DNA of 64,000 bases, taken from the NCBI GenBank assembly GCA_002239105.1, contig MPNQ01000009.1:44576-108575 (forward strand). The letters run 5' to 3'. This stretch comes from a marine group bacterium Sva0996 bin134 (GTDB lineage: Bacteria; Actinomycetota; Acidimicrobiia; Acidimicrobiales; Bin134). A program made the translations under genes and the position numbers. The notes beneath the pieces are model-generated. The model saw only the letters and a program-made list of their open reading frames with translations, was not told where the DNA came from and made no database searches. Shown here in pieces: positions 1-7,699 of the stretch (position 1 is its first letter; every line of letters begins with the position of its first letter).

Positions 1-436
1 GCGCCGCGCTCAGCAGGTTCACGAATCCCCAAAGCCAGGCGAAGGCCAGGGCTTCCAAAACGATGGCGAATACCAGCGCTCGTCCGGGGGCGACTTCGCC
101 CGTCACCAGGGGGCGGTTCTTGGTGCGCTCCATCAGCCGGTCGATGTCGCGGTCGACGTACATGTTGATGGCGTTGGCCCCACCGGCGGCTAGCGTGCCC
201 CCGATAACGGTGGCCACCATGAGCCATACCGAGGGGATGCCCCGGTCGGCCACCACCATGGTGGGCACCGTGGTAACCAGCAGCAACTCGATAATGCGGG
301 GTTTGGTGAGCGCGATGTATGCCCTCACGGCGCGACTGCGGCTGCGGGGCGACGGGCGGACAGGGCTGGTCCCTGAGCTTGTGGGCGGTTCGGCAACGCG
401 CGTGCGGCTGCGAGGAGACAAGCGGGTAAGACCCAT
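1..436 (-). CDS. ctaB: Protohaem IX farnesyltransferase (haem O synthase), N-terminal part
   Basis: Only the first ~145 residues are present; the gene runs off the left edge. It is a UbiA-family polytopic membrane prenyltransferase that adds a farnesyl group to haem B. Reading leftward from the ATG complementary to 434-436, the protein has an Arg/Ser/Pro-rich tail of ~45 residues, then '[15 protein letters not shown]', the usual entry to the first membrane helix. The Asp-rich prenyl-diphosphate/Mg site '[12 protein letters not shown]' and 'RTKNRPL' follow. It is divergent from ctaA with a 131-bp spacer, so the pair should supply haem O then haem A for an aa3-type oxidase. The family call is secure; only the exact start is uncertain. 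Confidence 0.93.
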   Translation of the reverse strand, partial: MGLTRLSPRSRTRVAEPPTSSGTSPVRPSPRSRSRAVRAYIALTKPRIIELLLVTTVPTMVVADRGIPSVWLMVATVIGGTLAAGGANAINMYVDRDIDRLMERTKNRPLVTGEVAPGRALVFAIVLEALAFAWLWGFVNLLSAA

Positions 437-567
437 GACTCGTCCAGAGTACGGTTTCAGCGCTGAGCAGGCCAAGGTATCGACAGTGTGCAGATGCTGT
501 GGCAATAGCCCCGCGAAACACCTGCTTGGGGTGACCGTCTGTCATAGGTGACCCGTACAATTCAGAC

Positions 568-1479
568 GTGATCCAACCCCGGGTTTCCCCCGCCACCTAC
601 CGCAAGATCACCGTTGGGGCGCTGGCCCTTCTGGCATTGATCATTGTGAGCGGGGGCGCGGTTCGGCTCACCGGCTCAGGGCTGGGGTGTTCCGACTGGC
701 CGGCCTGCGAGAACGATCAGTTGGTGGCGCCGCTGGAGACCCACGCCATGATCGAGTTCATCAACCGGCTCATTACCGGTCTGGTGTCGGCCATAGTCAT
801 CGCCGCCGTGCTGGGTTCCCATTGGCGGGTGCCGCGGCGGGCTGATCTGGTGTGGCTGTCTTGGGGACTCGTAGTCGGAGTGCTAGCCCAAATCGTGCTG
901 GGCGGCCTGGTTGTGCTGTACGAGCTGCCTCCGGTTCTGGTAATCGGACACTTCCTGCTGTCGATGGTGCTGCTGTGGAATGCGGTGGTGCTGCTGTGGC
1001 GGGCCTCCGACGAAAGCGGGGACCAGAGCAAGCCGAGGGCCCGCCCTCATTGGGTGGGGAATGCAGTGGTGGTGCTCACCTCGGTGGTGATTGTGACCGG
1101 AACCATCGTCACCGGCGCCGGGCCCCATGGCGGTGACGAGGACGCCGAGCGGATCGATGTGGCGGTGAGAGACGTGGCGCAGATCCACGGGTCCACGGTG
1201 GTGGCCCTGCTGGTGGTGTTAGCCGGAATGGTGTGGTGGTTGTGGCACCGACGCGCCCCCGACCAGGTCCAGAAGTGGGGGCGGACCGTGCTGGGGGTGG
1301 CCCTGGCCCAGGGGCTAATCGGGTACGTGCAGTACTTCACCGGCGTGCCGGTTCTGCTGGTGGGCGCTCATATTGCCGGCGCCGCCCTACTGTGGGTTGT
1401 CACCGTGTTCTTCTGGCTCAACGTGAGGGGCCCGCTCGTGCCGGCCGAGGCCAACGTCGAACAGGCCGTGTCGGCATGA
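568..1479 (+). CDS. ctaA: Haem A synthase (CtaA/COX15 family)
   Basis: This 303-residue membrane protein oxidises the C8 methyl group of haem O to give haem A. About eight hydrophobic segments are visible. The family signature '[17 protein letters not shown]' lies at about residues 29-45 with an external cysteine pair C41/C47. His59 precedes 'EFINRL' (63-68), and His128 ('VIGHFLL') plus later helix histidines ('QIHGSTV', 'VGAHIAG') are the expected haem ligands. The start is GTG at 568. The stop overlaps the ATG of clpS by 4 bp (ATGA), suggesting translational coupling. Divergent ctaB supplies its substrate. Confidence 0.95.
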   Translation: MIQPRVSPATYRKITVGALALLALIIVSGGAVRLTGSGLGCSDWPACENDQLVAPLETHAMIEFINRLITGLVSAIVIAAVLGSHWRVPRRADLVWLSWGLVVGVLAQIVLGGLVVLYELPPVLVIGHFLLSMVLLWNAVVLLWRASDESGDQSKPRARPHWVGNAVVVLTSVVIVTGTIVTGAGPHGGDEDAERIDVAVRDVAQIHGSTVVALLVVLAGMVWWLWHRRAPDQVQKWGRTVLGVALAQGLIGYVQYFTGVPVLLVGAHIAGAALLWVVTVFFWLNVRGPLVPAEANVEQAVSA

Positions 1480-1553
1480 CGCCCCCTGCTCCCGTCGAGG
1501 TCGCCCCTGCCGGCATGTCGCCCCCTGCTCCCGTCGAGGTCGCCCCGTCGGAG
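1476..1553 (+). repeat. 39-bp in-frame tandem duplication at the 5' end of clpS
   Basis: Positions 1476-1514 and 1515-1553 are two near-identical 39-bp units. Each begins with ATG and encodes M-(T/S)-PPAPVEVAP plus two or three residues. The duplication therefore copied the start codon and lengthened the disordered N-terminus of ClpS by 13 residues without shifting the frame. Confidence 0.9.
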
Positions 1554-1823
1554 GTGAAGCAGCCCACCGGTGACACCGATGTGCGGCCCGACCGGCCGTG
1601 GAAGGTGATCGTGTGGAACGATCCCATCAACCTGATGTCGTATGTGACCTTCGTCTTACAAAAGCTGTTCGGATACAGCAAGGAGAAGGCCACACAACTC
1701 ATGCTCGACGTCCACTACAAGGGCCGAGCCGTGGTGTCTGACGGTCCCCGGGAGAAGGCGGAGATGGACGTATTCCGCCTCCACGAGCACGGACTGTGGG
1801 CCACCATGGAGCATGACAGCTGA
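1476..1823 (+). CDS. clpS: ATP-dependent Clp protease adaptor ClpS
   Basis: ClpS binds the N-domain of ClpA/ClpC and delivers N-degron substrates with destabilising N-terminal residues. The core starts at '[18 protein letters not shown]' and contains the usual 'NDP.N...YV' substrate pocket, '[17 protein letters not shown]' and a C-terminal '[13 protein letters not shown]', close to actinobacterial homologues. The start is placed at ATG 1476, overlapping the ctaA stop; a second in-frame ATG lies at 1515. The ~40-residue leader before the core is low complexity and contains a duplicated 'PPAPVEVAP' segment, so initiation at 1515 is also possible. The next gene encodes DUF2017, the usual actinobacterial neighbour. 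Confidence 0.93.
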   Translation: MTPPAPVEVAPAGMSPPAPVEVAPSEVKQPTGDTDVRPDRPWKVIVWNDPINLMSYVTFVLQKLFGYSKEKATQLMLDVHYKGRAVVSDGPREKAEMDVFRLHEHGLWATMEHDS

Positions 1824-1887
1824 CCGGAATGGGCTGAGGAGGACAATTGCGCAAACCATGGGCTCACGACCGGGCGGGAAATAGCTG

Positions 1888-2370
1888 ATGGCACCTAGAC
1901 GGCCGGTGGAGCCCAACGGAGACGGGACATACAGCCTGAATCTTCGGGAGGATGAGCAAGCGCTGATCGCCACCATCGTTCCCGAACTGCGGGCGGTGCT
2001 GGCCGACGATCCCAACGACGAGATGCTGACCCGGCTATTCCCCACCGCGCGGCCCGACGACCCCGAGGCCGAGGCCGAATACAAGGAGATGGTGCGAGAC
2101 GAGCTGGTGTCGAAACGGCTGGCCCGTCTGGACATGGTGGCTGACTTGGCCGAGGCGACTGCCCTCAATGAAGAACAGCTGGCCGCATGGATAGGGGCGG
2201 TCAACGACATCCGGCTGGTGCTGGGCACCCGCCTAGAGATCAGTGAGGAAGACGACTTCGACTCCGATGAAGATGGGGAAGACACCCCCGAATCGGTGGC
2301 CCGATCGGCCTACTGGTATCTGGGCTGGCTGCTAGAGCACTTTGTGGAAGTCTCGGCCTCCGAACTCTAA
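1888..2370 (+). CDS. DUF2017 family protein
   Basis: This acidic soluble protein of 160 residues has no signal peptide. It matches the DUF2017 pattern: 'YSLNLREDEQALIATIVPEL' near the N-terminus, a helical middle ('YKEMVRDELVSKRLARLD'), and 'LNEEQLAAWIGAVNDIRLV' followed by an acidic linker and 'YWYLGWLLEHFVE'. DUF2017 genes regularly follow clpS in Actinobacteria, so a role in Clp-dependent proteolysis is plausible, but its biochemistry is not established as far as I know. It is convergent with the SPFH gene, whose stop codon starts at the very next base (2371). Confidence 0.85.
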   Translation: MAPRRPVEPNGDGTYSLNLREDEQALIATIVPELRAVLADDPNDEMLTRLFPTARPDDPEAEAEYKEMVRDELVSKRLARLDMVADLAEATALNEEQLAAWIGAVNDIRLVLGTRLEISEEDDFDSDEDGEDTPESVARSAYWYLGWLLEHFVEVSASEL

Positions 2371-3321
2371 CTATTCGCCTTCTTCAGCTTCAGCTGGTCG
2401 GGAGGCCGGTTCTCCTTGGCCTGCTCGGGCGATCTCGGAGAGGGAGGCCACCGCATTGGTGAGGCCGCTGGTGTCGAGGGGCAGGAAGATCTTGGTGGCT
2501 TGGCCGTCGGCTACAGCCTCCAATGCCTCTAGATAGCGGATGGCGATGAGGTCGGGGGTGGGGTCGCCGGTATGGATGGCGGCGAACACCCGCTCAATGG
2601 CGTTGGCCTCGCCCTCGGCAACCGTCTCGAGCCGGTAGCGCTCGCCATCGGCCACCCGTATGAGCGCCCCGGCCTCGCCCTCGGCTTCCAGGATCTGGCT
2701 CTCCTTCAAACCTTCGGAACGCAGGATGGCCGAGCGTTTGAAGCCCTCGGCTTCGGTGACGTTGGCCCGGCGGTCCCGCTCGGCTTTCATCTGGCGGTGC
2801 ATGGCCTCGGTGACGTCGGGGGGCGGCTCGATGCGCTGGATCTCCACTCGGACCACCCGGGTCCCCCACTTGTCGGTGGCGTCGTCGAGGATCTGGCGCA
2901 GCTTTCCGTTGATCAGCTCTCTGGAGGTGAGGGCGGCGTCGAGGTCGAGGTCGCCGATCACGTTACGCAGGTTGGTTTGGGCCAGCTTGGTTACGGCCAA
3001 TTGGAAGTTGCCCACGTTGTACTTGAGCTTCACCGGGTCGGTTGCCTCGAAGAAGATCACCGCGTCCACCGTGACAACCACGTTGTCCTTGGTGATGACC
3101 TCTTGGGGGGGAACGTCGATGACCCGCTCCCGCATGTCGACCTTGCTCAGCCGCTGCACGAACGGCAGGATCCAGCGCAGGCCGGAGTCCACCGTCCGCT
3201 GGTAGCGGCCCAGCATCTCGATGAGGCCCCTCTCAAACGGGCGGACAATGCGAATACCCAGCGCGGCGATGAGGATGAGCGCCAGCGCGAGGATGACGAA
3301 TAGGGCGATCACTGCTTCCAT
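2371..3321 (-). CDS. SPFH/Band 7 domain membrane protein (stomatin/paraslipin type)
   Basis: 316 residues. One N-terminal membrane segment ('[19 protein letters not shown]') is followed by an SPFH domain starting '[19 protein letters not shown]', with '[20 protein letters not shown]' and '[20 protein letters not shown]'. A long Ala/Glu-rich coiled region (about 180-260, '[18 protein letters not shown]') comes next, then a C-terminal segment ending in an acidic tail. Proteins of this type form oligomeric rings that organise membrane microdomains. It lies 9 bp downstream of the NfeD gene on the same strand, the classic NfeD/SPFH operon pair. Confidence 0.92.
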   Translation of the reverse strand: MEAVIALFVILALALILIAALGIRIVRPFERGLIEMLGRYQRTVDSGLRWILPFVQRLSKVDMRERVIDVPPQEVITKDNVVVTVDAVIFFEATDPVKLKYNVGNFQLAVTKLAQTNLRNVIGDLDLDAALTSRELINGKLRQILDDATDKWGTRVVRVEIQRIEPPPDVTEAMHRQMKAERDRRANVTEAEGFKRSAILRSEGLKESQILEAEGEAGALIRVADGERYRLETVAEGEANAIERVFAAIHTGDPTPDLIAIRYLEALEAVADGQATKIFLPLDTSGLTNAVASLSEIARAGQGEPASRPAEAEEGE

Positions 3322-3330
3322 GGCTGCTAC

Positions 3331-3795
3331 CTAGCTTTCAATGTTCTCGGTCGGGTGGTCTAGCGGAACGGGGACGACCACCAGACGGGTGCCTCGGACT
3401 TCGGTGACCATTACTTTGGTGTCGGGCTCAAGGGGCTCGGCGGCGACGGCCCGCCACTGCTCGCCCCCGATCCGGACCATGCCGGTCTCGGCGTCTTCAT
3501 CCACCCGCTCGATAACCATGCCTCGGGCATCGATGAGCCGGTAGGCCCCCACTCGGGGCTGGTCCTTGTCGTCTAGGCGGCGGACGAAGCGGCGCAGGTA
3601 GACGAAGCTGACAGCGGTGGCCACGAAGAAGGCCAGCCACTGCCAGAGGATGTGGACATCCAGCCATCCCAGCACGGCGGCGGCGGCAGCCCCGATGGCG
3701 AATGGGAGTAGGAAGAACCCTGCGGTGAATACCTCGGCCAGCCCGAAGACCAGAGCAGCGCCAGTCCAAAGCCAGCGCCATACTTCGTTCTCCAC
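3331..3795 (-). CDS. NfeD family membrane protein
   Basis: This protein of ~154 residues has two or three N-terminal helices ('LWTGAALVFGLAEVFTAGFF', 'LPFAIGAAAAAVLGWL', 'WLAFFVATAVSFVYL') and a C-terminal OB-fold-like NfeD domain ('GMVIERVDEDAETGMVRI' to 'LVVVPV'). The start is GTG at 3795 because a perfect AGGAGG lies 7 nt upstream. The open frame extends to 3918 but overlaps the region just before tRNA-Glu and has no such site. It is the short, protease-less NfeD type that partners SPFH proteins, and it is the first gene of that pair. Confidence 0.9.
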   Translation of the reverse strand: MENEVWRWLWTGAALVFGLAEVFTAGFFLLPFAIGAAAAAVLGWLDVHILWQWLAFFVATAVSFVYLRRFVRRLDDKDQPRVGAYRLIDARGMVIERVDEDAETGMVRIGGEQWRAVAAEPLEPDTKVMVTEVRGTRLVVVPVPLDHPTENIES

Positions 3796-3910
3796 GCTCT
3801 TGCCTCCTCTGGCCCGGCAAACGGGACCTTGTAGGGGCCATGGTATCTCTTTTTCGATGCGGTTCCGATATGCCGGGCTGCTAACGTAAGCCAGCCCTTG
3901 CGGGACAAGA

Positions 3911-3983
3911 GCCCCCATCGTCCAGCGGCCTAGGACGCCGCCCTTTCAAGGCGGTAACACGGGTTCGAATCCCGTTGGGGGTA
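3911..3983 (+). tRNA. tRNA-Glu (anticodon TTC)
   Basis: A 73-nt cloverleaf. Acceptor GCCCCCA pairs with TGGGGGT with discriminator A. The anticodon stem is CCGCC/GGCGG around loop CTTTCAA, giving anticodon TTC. The T-loop has the normal TTCGAAT. CCA is not encoded. It is the first of three tRNAs in the order Glu-Asp-Phe, as in other actinobacteria. Confidence 0.97.
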
Positions 3984-4023
3984 CAAGGTTCGGCGTTTCG
4001 TTTCATTACGGGCGGCGACTGAT

Positions 4024-4064
4024 CTGCCCCGCCGGGGCAGCAACAACACTGCCCTCCGGGGCAG
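4024..4064 (+). repeat. Two tandem CTGCCC-type hairpins in the tRNA-Glu/tRNA-Asp spacer
   Basis: CTGCCCC(4024-4030)/GGGGCAG(4034-4040) is a 7-bp stem with a 3-nt loop. CTGCCC(4049-4054)/GGGCAG(4059-4064) repeats it 25 bp downstream. The two units with their flanking CAACAAC/GACAAC form a direct repeat. No T tract follows, so they are more likely processing or spacer elements than terminators. Confidence 0.7.
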
Positions 4065-4073
4065 CGACAACAA

Positions 4074-4148
4074 GGTCCCGTGGTGCAGTTTGGAGTGCAC
4101 GCCGGCCTGTCAAGCCGGAGGTCGCGGGTTCAAATCCCGTCGGGACCG
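4074..4148 (+). tRNA. tRNA-Asp (anticodon GTC)
   Basis: A 75-nt cloverleaf. Acceptor GGTCCCG pairs with CGGGACC with discriminator G. The anticodon stem CCGGC/GCCGG encloses loop CTGTCAA, giving GTC. The T-arm is GCGGG-TTCAAAT-CCCGT. CCA is not encoded. It lies 13 bp before tRNA-Phe. Confidence 0.97.
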
Positions 4149-4161
4149 CACAACAGAACAT

Positions 4162-4237
4162 GGTCGGGTAGCTCAGTTGGCAGAGCGTCCGCCTGAAAAG
4201 CGGAAGGTCACCGGATCGACGCCGGTCCCGACCACCA
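4162..4237 (+). tRNA. tRNA-Phe (anticodon GAA)
   Basis: A 76-nt gene including an encoded CCA end (4235-4237). Acceptor GGTCGGG pairs with CCCGACC. Anticodon stem TCCGC/GCGGA has loop CTGAAAA, giving GAA. The T-loop reads ATCGACG (4215-4221) between ACCGG and CCGGT, so the normally invariant T at position 54 is A. Unlike its two neighbours it encodes CCA. Confidence 0.95.
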
Positions 4238-4250
4238 ACCCCCCCCCCCC

Positions 4251-4287
4251 ACGGCCCGGAGCGAAGCCCAACCCCGCTCCGGGCCGT
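4251..4287. terminator. Strong hairpin after the tRNA cluster, between convergent units
   Basis: A perfect 12-bp inverted repeat, ACGGCCCGGAGC (4251-4262) and GCTCCGGGCCGT (4276-4287), with a 13-nt loop. It follows a run of 12 C (4239-4250) just after tRNA-Phe and sits 24 bp from the stop of the leftward oxygenase gene. It can serve both strands, but there is no clear T tract on either side. Confidence 0.6.
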
Positions 4288-4310
4288 ACCCTTTGCGAAT
4301 TCCCCTTTCC

Positions 4311-5384
4311 TCAGCCGTAGTGGGTGGCGACGTTTTCGGGGTAGCTGCGGGAGAAGTAGTTCCAGAGCTGCTCGCCGTAGGTGGAGGGGCGGTAGGAGCT
4401 GGACATCTCGGCCACGCCGGCGGTGGTCTCGGCAATGCTGGCCATGAACCCGGCGGAGTTGTGGTGGGGGCTGGCGGCCACGGCGGCGGCGAAACGCTCA
4501 TGCAGGAGCAGCGGCGACAGACACGCGTCCAGCGACGGGCCGTGGAAATAGCCGGCTGAGTAGCGCTCATTGGTGGTGATCACCTGGTGGGCGGTGGCCA
4601 CTAGGTAGTTGCCGGTCATGGCTTGGAGAGTCTCGCCCAGGTTGATGACGTACGACCCCTCTATGGAGGGGACGTCGATCCACTCCCCTTCCTGGTTCTG
4701 CACTTGCAACCCCGCGGTGGGACCGTGATCCAAAACGGTCAAGAACCCGGTGTCGCGATGGGCATTAACCCCGGCTTCGCCTTCGGGGGTGGGGGGATAG
4801 TGGATGAACTTGGCCAGCGACATGGTTTGGGCTCCGAAGAACTGCTCCAAGTGGTCCTCGGCCAGTCCCAGCCCCAGCGAGAGTGCTCCCAAGAGGCGGT
4901 TGGCCAAGCCCCCCAGTTCGTCGAACCACTGATTGGTGAGCTCTCGATGTCCGGGCAAGATGTCGTCGGGCAGCCACTGGTTGGGGCCCAGCAGGCGCAG
5001 ATAGTAGGGCTCGACGTCTTTGGGATAGGCGGGCCACTCGGTCCACCAGTCGATCTGCTCTCGGATGTCGGGTCGGTTGTTGGTGTACTCGGCGCCCTCC
5101 GGTTCCCAGCCCCGGAAATGGCGGGAGCGCCGCTTGTCGATCAGGGCCTTCTGCTCATCGGAGAAGGCGAAGAACTTCCGCAACATGGCGAAGATGTTGT
5201 CGCTCAGGTCGTCGGACACCCCGTGGTTCACTACCAGCAGGAAGCCCACCTCGTGGCAGATCCGGCACAGCTCCTCGGCCAATTCTCTGCGCTGGTCGAG
5301 CGATCCCGACAGCGGGCCGAGATCCACCACCGGAATCTGATCGAACGCGGCGGGGACGGTCACGTTGTCAAGCGTAGTGGTCAT
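4311..5384 (-). CDS. 2-oxoglutarate/Fe(II)-dependent oxygenase, isopenicillin-N-synthase-like
   Basis: 357 residues. The N-terminal DIOX_N-type domain begins 'IPVVDLGPLSG' with 'EVGFLLVVNHGVSD'. The C-terminal double-stranded beta-helix carries the iron triad H-x-D in 'NAHRDTGFLTVLDHG', the second His in 'ATAHQVI', and the 2OG-binding Arg in 'NERYSAGYF'. Family members hydroxylate, desaturate or cyclise small molecules; the substrate cannot be read from sequence. It is followed on the same strand by nothing, and preceded by VOC and PhyH genes on the same strand (gaps of 22 and 34 bp), so the three probably form one oxidative catabolic operon. Confidence 0.88.
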   Translation of the reverse strand: MTTTLDNVTVPAAFDQIPVVDLGPLSGSLDQRRELAEELCRICHEVGFLLVVNHGVSDDLSDNIFAMLRKFFAFSDEQKALIDKRRSRHFRGWEPEGAEYTNNRPDIREQIDWWTEWPAYPKDVEPYYLRLLGPNQWLPDDILPGHRELTNQWFDELGGLANRLLGALSLGLGLAEDHLEQFFGAQTMSLAKFIHYPPTPEGEAGVNAHRDTGFLTVLDHGPTAGLQVQNQEGEWIDVPSIEGSYVINLGETLQAMTGNYLVATAHQVITTNERYSAGYFHGPSLDACLSPLLLHERFAAAVAASPHHNSAGFMASIAETTAGVAEMSSSYRPSTYGEQLWNYFSRSYPENVATHYG

Positions 5385-5406
5385 GGCCTAAGCCCCCGGA
5401 AAGCCA

Positions 5407-5874
5407 TCAGCCGAATTCACCGCCTGCGAACCAGCGGTCGAACGCAGGCCGCATAGCCACATCGATCAGCTCGATCCTCTGTCCCGTGCTGGGTGGAACC
5501 AAAAAGGCAAACCCCTCTATGCCGCCGTCGGCGCTGGCCCCGCCGTAGGCCAGCTCGCAGCCCCCGGCCATCAGCGTCTCGATGTCGGCGTGGAGGTCGT
5601 CGGTCCAATAGCCGAGGTGGTTGAGCCCCTCGTAGAGGTCGGCGTCCCAGAACGATCCCTTGGGGCCTTCGGCCAACTCGAGCTGCACCGGGCCTTCCAC
5701 CGTGTAGGAGAAGCGCACGCTGGTGGAAACCACCTCGCCGTCCACCAGCAAATCGAGGTCGAGCGACTGCAAGGAGTGCCACGTCACCCCGGTGGCGGCC
5801 GATGTCTCAGCCATAGCCTCCTCGATGTCGGCGACGACAATGCCGGCGTGGAACGGGTCGGTGATCAGAGCCAT
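5407..5874 (-). CDS. VOC (glyoxalase/bleomycin-resistance fold) protein
   Basis: 155 residues. The first beta-alpha-beta module is 'DPFHAGIVVADIEEAMAETS'; the second contains 'GLNHLGYWTDDLHADIETL'. The end is 'GQRIELIDVAMRPAFDRWF'. His residues in the 'FHAGIVV' and 'NHLGYW' strands are at the usual metal-ligand positions. The start is ATG 5874; the longer open frame upstream has no family similarity and overlaps the PhyH region. A related VOC gene occurs at 33386-33913, sharing the 'HLGYW' core. The reaction is unknown (isomerase, epimerase, lyase or dioxygenase). Confidence 0.85.
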   Translation of the reverse strand: MALITDPFHAGIVVADIEEAMAETSAATGVTWHSLQSLDLDLLVDGEVVSTSVRFSYTVEGPVQLELAEGPKGSFWDADLYEGLNHLGYWTDDLHADIETLMAGGCELAYGGASADGGIEGFAFLVPPSTGQRIELIDVAMRPAFDRWFAGGEFG

Positions 5875-5908
5875 GTCGGCACGGTAGCCGATTGCCGGTG
5901 AGTTGCGA

Positions 5909-6793
5909 CTAGTGGCCCAGGTCGTCGATGTCGGTGACGAACTCGCGGGCACTCTCGTTGAATTCAGCCACCGTGCCGATGGTCTTGGCCTTGGCGGTGC
6001 CGCCCCGCAGCGCGGCCAACGGATCGGTTTGGTCGCCGACATAGCCAAGGGCGAAGGCACCCTGGGTGTAGCCCATCATTCTCAGCAAATCGTCATCGAG
6101 GGTGCGAGCGATGTCCGGTGGGCAGGCCAGATACTGGTTCTCCTCTTGGCGCACCCAACCCACGGCGTAGGTGATGTTTACCCCCCGGCGCACGCGGCTG
6201 CTGGTATTGGCCCCGGCCCCGTGCAGCACTTTGCCCTCGTAGAAGAGCACGCTGCCTCGACGCATTTCGGCCTGGGCATCGGGCATCCGAATGGCTTCGT
6301 CGTCGCCGATGCCTGAAGTGCTGGCCAGAATGTGGGTAGCGCCGTTTTCGGCGGTGAAGTCGGTGAGTGCCCACATGGTGTTGCACTGCACGTGGTAGTC
6401 GGCGTCGAAAGGGAAAAAGTCGAAGGCCATTTCGTCTCGGTGCAGCTTCTGGCGGGTCTCCCCCGGCTCCACCGAGATGATCTGGGTGAGGTGGAGCTGC
6501 ACCGCGCTCACATGGCCGAGGAAATTGCTCACCGTGTCGACCACGAACGGATCCATGACCAACTGGCGAGCGGTTGGACAGCGGGCCACCAGAGCACCGG
6601 TTCGGCGAGTGAAGCGTCCGTCGTACTCGTCGCGTCCCGCGTCGGATGCCTCGATGTAGGGCAGCGCCTCGGCTTCCAGCTGGTCCATGGCGGCCGCATC
6701 GGCCACATCGTCGACGATGGCATACCCGAAGCGGCGCAGGTGATCGCTTACCTCGGCTGGGTCGGCGGTGGGTGGGAAATGACTCAGGGTCAC
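5909..6793 (-). CDS. Phytanoyl-CoA dioxygenase (PhyH) family protein
   Basis: 294 residues from GTG 6793 (the frame is open further upstream but overlaps the divergent ChbG-like gene). It has PhyH iron ligands 'KLHRDEMAFDFF' (H-x-D) and 'VLHGAGANTSS' (distal His), followed by Arg in 'RVRRGVNITYAVGW' for 2OG. It begins with the typical 'LRRFGYAIVDDVADAAAM'. The family performs 2OG-dependent hydroxylation, including alpha-hydroxylation of branched acyl-CoAs and halogenase-like or hydroxylase reactions on small metabolites. It is the first gene of the leftward PhyH-VOC-2OG oxygenase set. Confidence 0.88.
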   Translation of the reverse strand: MTLSHFPPTADPAEVSDHLRRFGYAIVDDVADAAAMDQLEAEALPYIEASDAGRDEYDGRFTRRTGALVARCPTARQLVMDPFVVDTVSNFLGHVSAVQLHLTQIISVEPGETRQKLHRDEMAFDFFPFDADYHVQCNTMWALTDFTAENGATHILASTSGIGDDEAIRMPDAQAEMRRGSVLFYEGKVLHGAGANTSSRVRRGVNITYAVGWVRQEENQYLACPPDIARTLDDDLLRMMGYTQGAFALGYVGDQTDPLAALRGGTAKAKTIGTVAEFNESAREFVTDIDDLGH

Positions 6794-6826
6794 GGGGCAG
6801 ATGGTACGAGAAGTAGGGTTCAAGTG

Positions 6827-7693
6827 ATGGTTCATCTGGTGATCCACGCCGATGACGTGGGGATGTGCCACGGTGCCAATCGAGCCTTCGTGGAACTGTC
6901 GCATCTCGGCACGATCACCTCTGGATCGGTGATGGTGCCGTGCCCGTGGTTCACCGAGATCGCCGAGATTGCTGCCCGCGACAACGCCCTCGACTGCGGT
7001 GTCCACCTCACGCTCAACGCCGAGAAGTCGCACTACCGGTGGGGTCCGGTCACTTCGGAGGGCCCATCGTCGGGGCTGGTCGACGAGCACGGCTACCTGT
7101 GGCGGGATGTCGCCTCGGTGCGCCGCTTCGCCCATCCCGATGCGGTGGAGCAGGAATGGCGGGCCCAGATCGATCGGGCGTTGGCCGCGGGGATCAACGT
7201 GACCCACCTCGACGCCCACATGGGATCGGCGCTGGCCCCGGAGTGGTGCCATCGCTATGTGGCGGTGGGAATCGACTACGGGGTGCCCGTGCTCATCACG
7301 AACTCGCTGACCGCCTACGGCCCCCGCCGCCATGTGGCCACCTCCACTGAGTCGCAGGCCGCCGATGAGGCCATCGGGTCGGCCGCAGCCGATGCCCGGG
7401 CCGCGGGGATGCCGGTGTTCGACCTAGTGCTGGAGACCGATTTCTCCCGCCCGCCGCACCAGCCAGCCGACTACCAGGCGATGCTCAGCGGCCTGAGCGA
7501 CAAGGTTTCGGGCGACGGCTTGGTGTTCTGCGCCTTTCACCCCAATGCGCCGGGCGGCGCCGAGGTGGAGGTGATCGAGCCCGACACTTTTCACGTCCGC
7601 ACCGACGAGTACGAACTCTTCGGCACCGACGGCTGGGAGCATTGGCTCACAAGCCAGCCTTACGACCTGGCCTCTATGGCTGATCTGGCCTAG
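6827..7693 (+). CDS. ChbG/YdjC-like carbohydrate deacetylase
   Basis: 288 residues from ATG 6827. Signature 'LVIHADDVGMCHGANRAF' provides the conserved Asp pair. 'DCGVHLTLNAE' and 'THLDAHMGSAL' provide the metal-binding histidines of the ChbG/HpnK fold, which hydrolyses N-acetyl groups from sugars such as diacetylchitobiose or acetylated hopanoid sugars. Divergent from PhyH with a 33-bp spacer, so the two promoters must overlap or sit inside the genes. Convergent with the class II aldolase (6 bp). The substrate is not predictable; the fold assignment is firm. Confidence 0.88.
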   Translation: MVHLVIHADDVGMCHGANRAFVELSHLGTITSGSVMVPCPWFTEIAEIAARDNALDCGVHLTLNAEKSHYRWGPVTSEGPSSGLVDEHGYLWRDVASVRRFAHPDAVEQEWRAQIDRALAAGINVTHLDAHMGSALAPEWCHRYVAVGIDYGVPVLITNSLTAYGPRRHVATSTESQAADEAIGSAAADARAAGMPVFDLVLETDFSRPPHQPADYQAMLSGLSDKVSGDGLVFCAFHPNAPGGAEVEVIEPDTFHVRTDEYELFGTDGWEHWLTSQPYDLASMADLA

Positions 7694-7699
7694 ATGCCC

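Noticed and set aside
63..551. Forward 162-residue open frame
   Set aside because: It is the antisense shadow of ctaB, whose minus-strand product has the full prenyltransferase signature.
4239..4250. 12-C homopolymer as a phase-variable tract
   Set aside because: It lies outside any gene, between tRNA-Phe and a terminator-like hairpin; slippage would have no coding effect.
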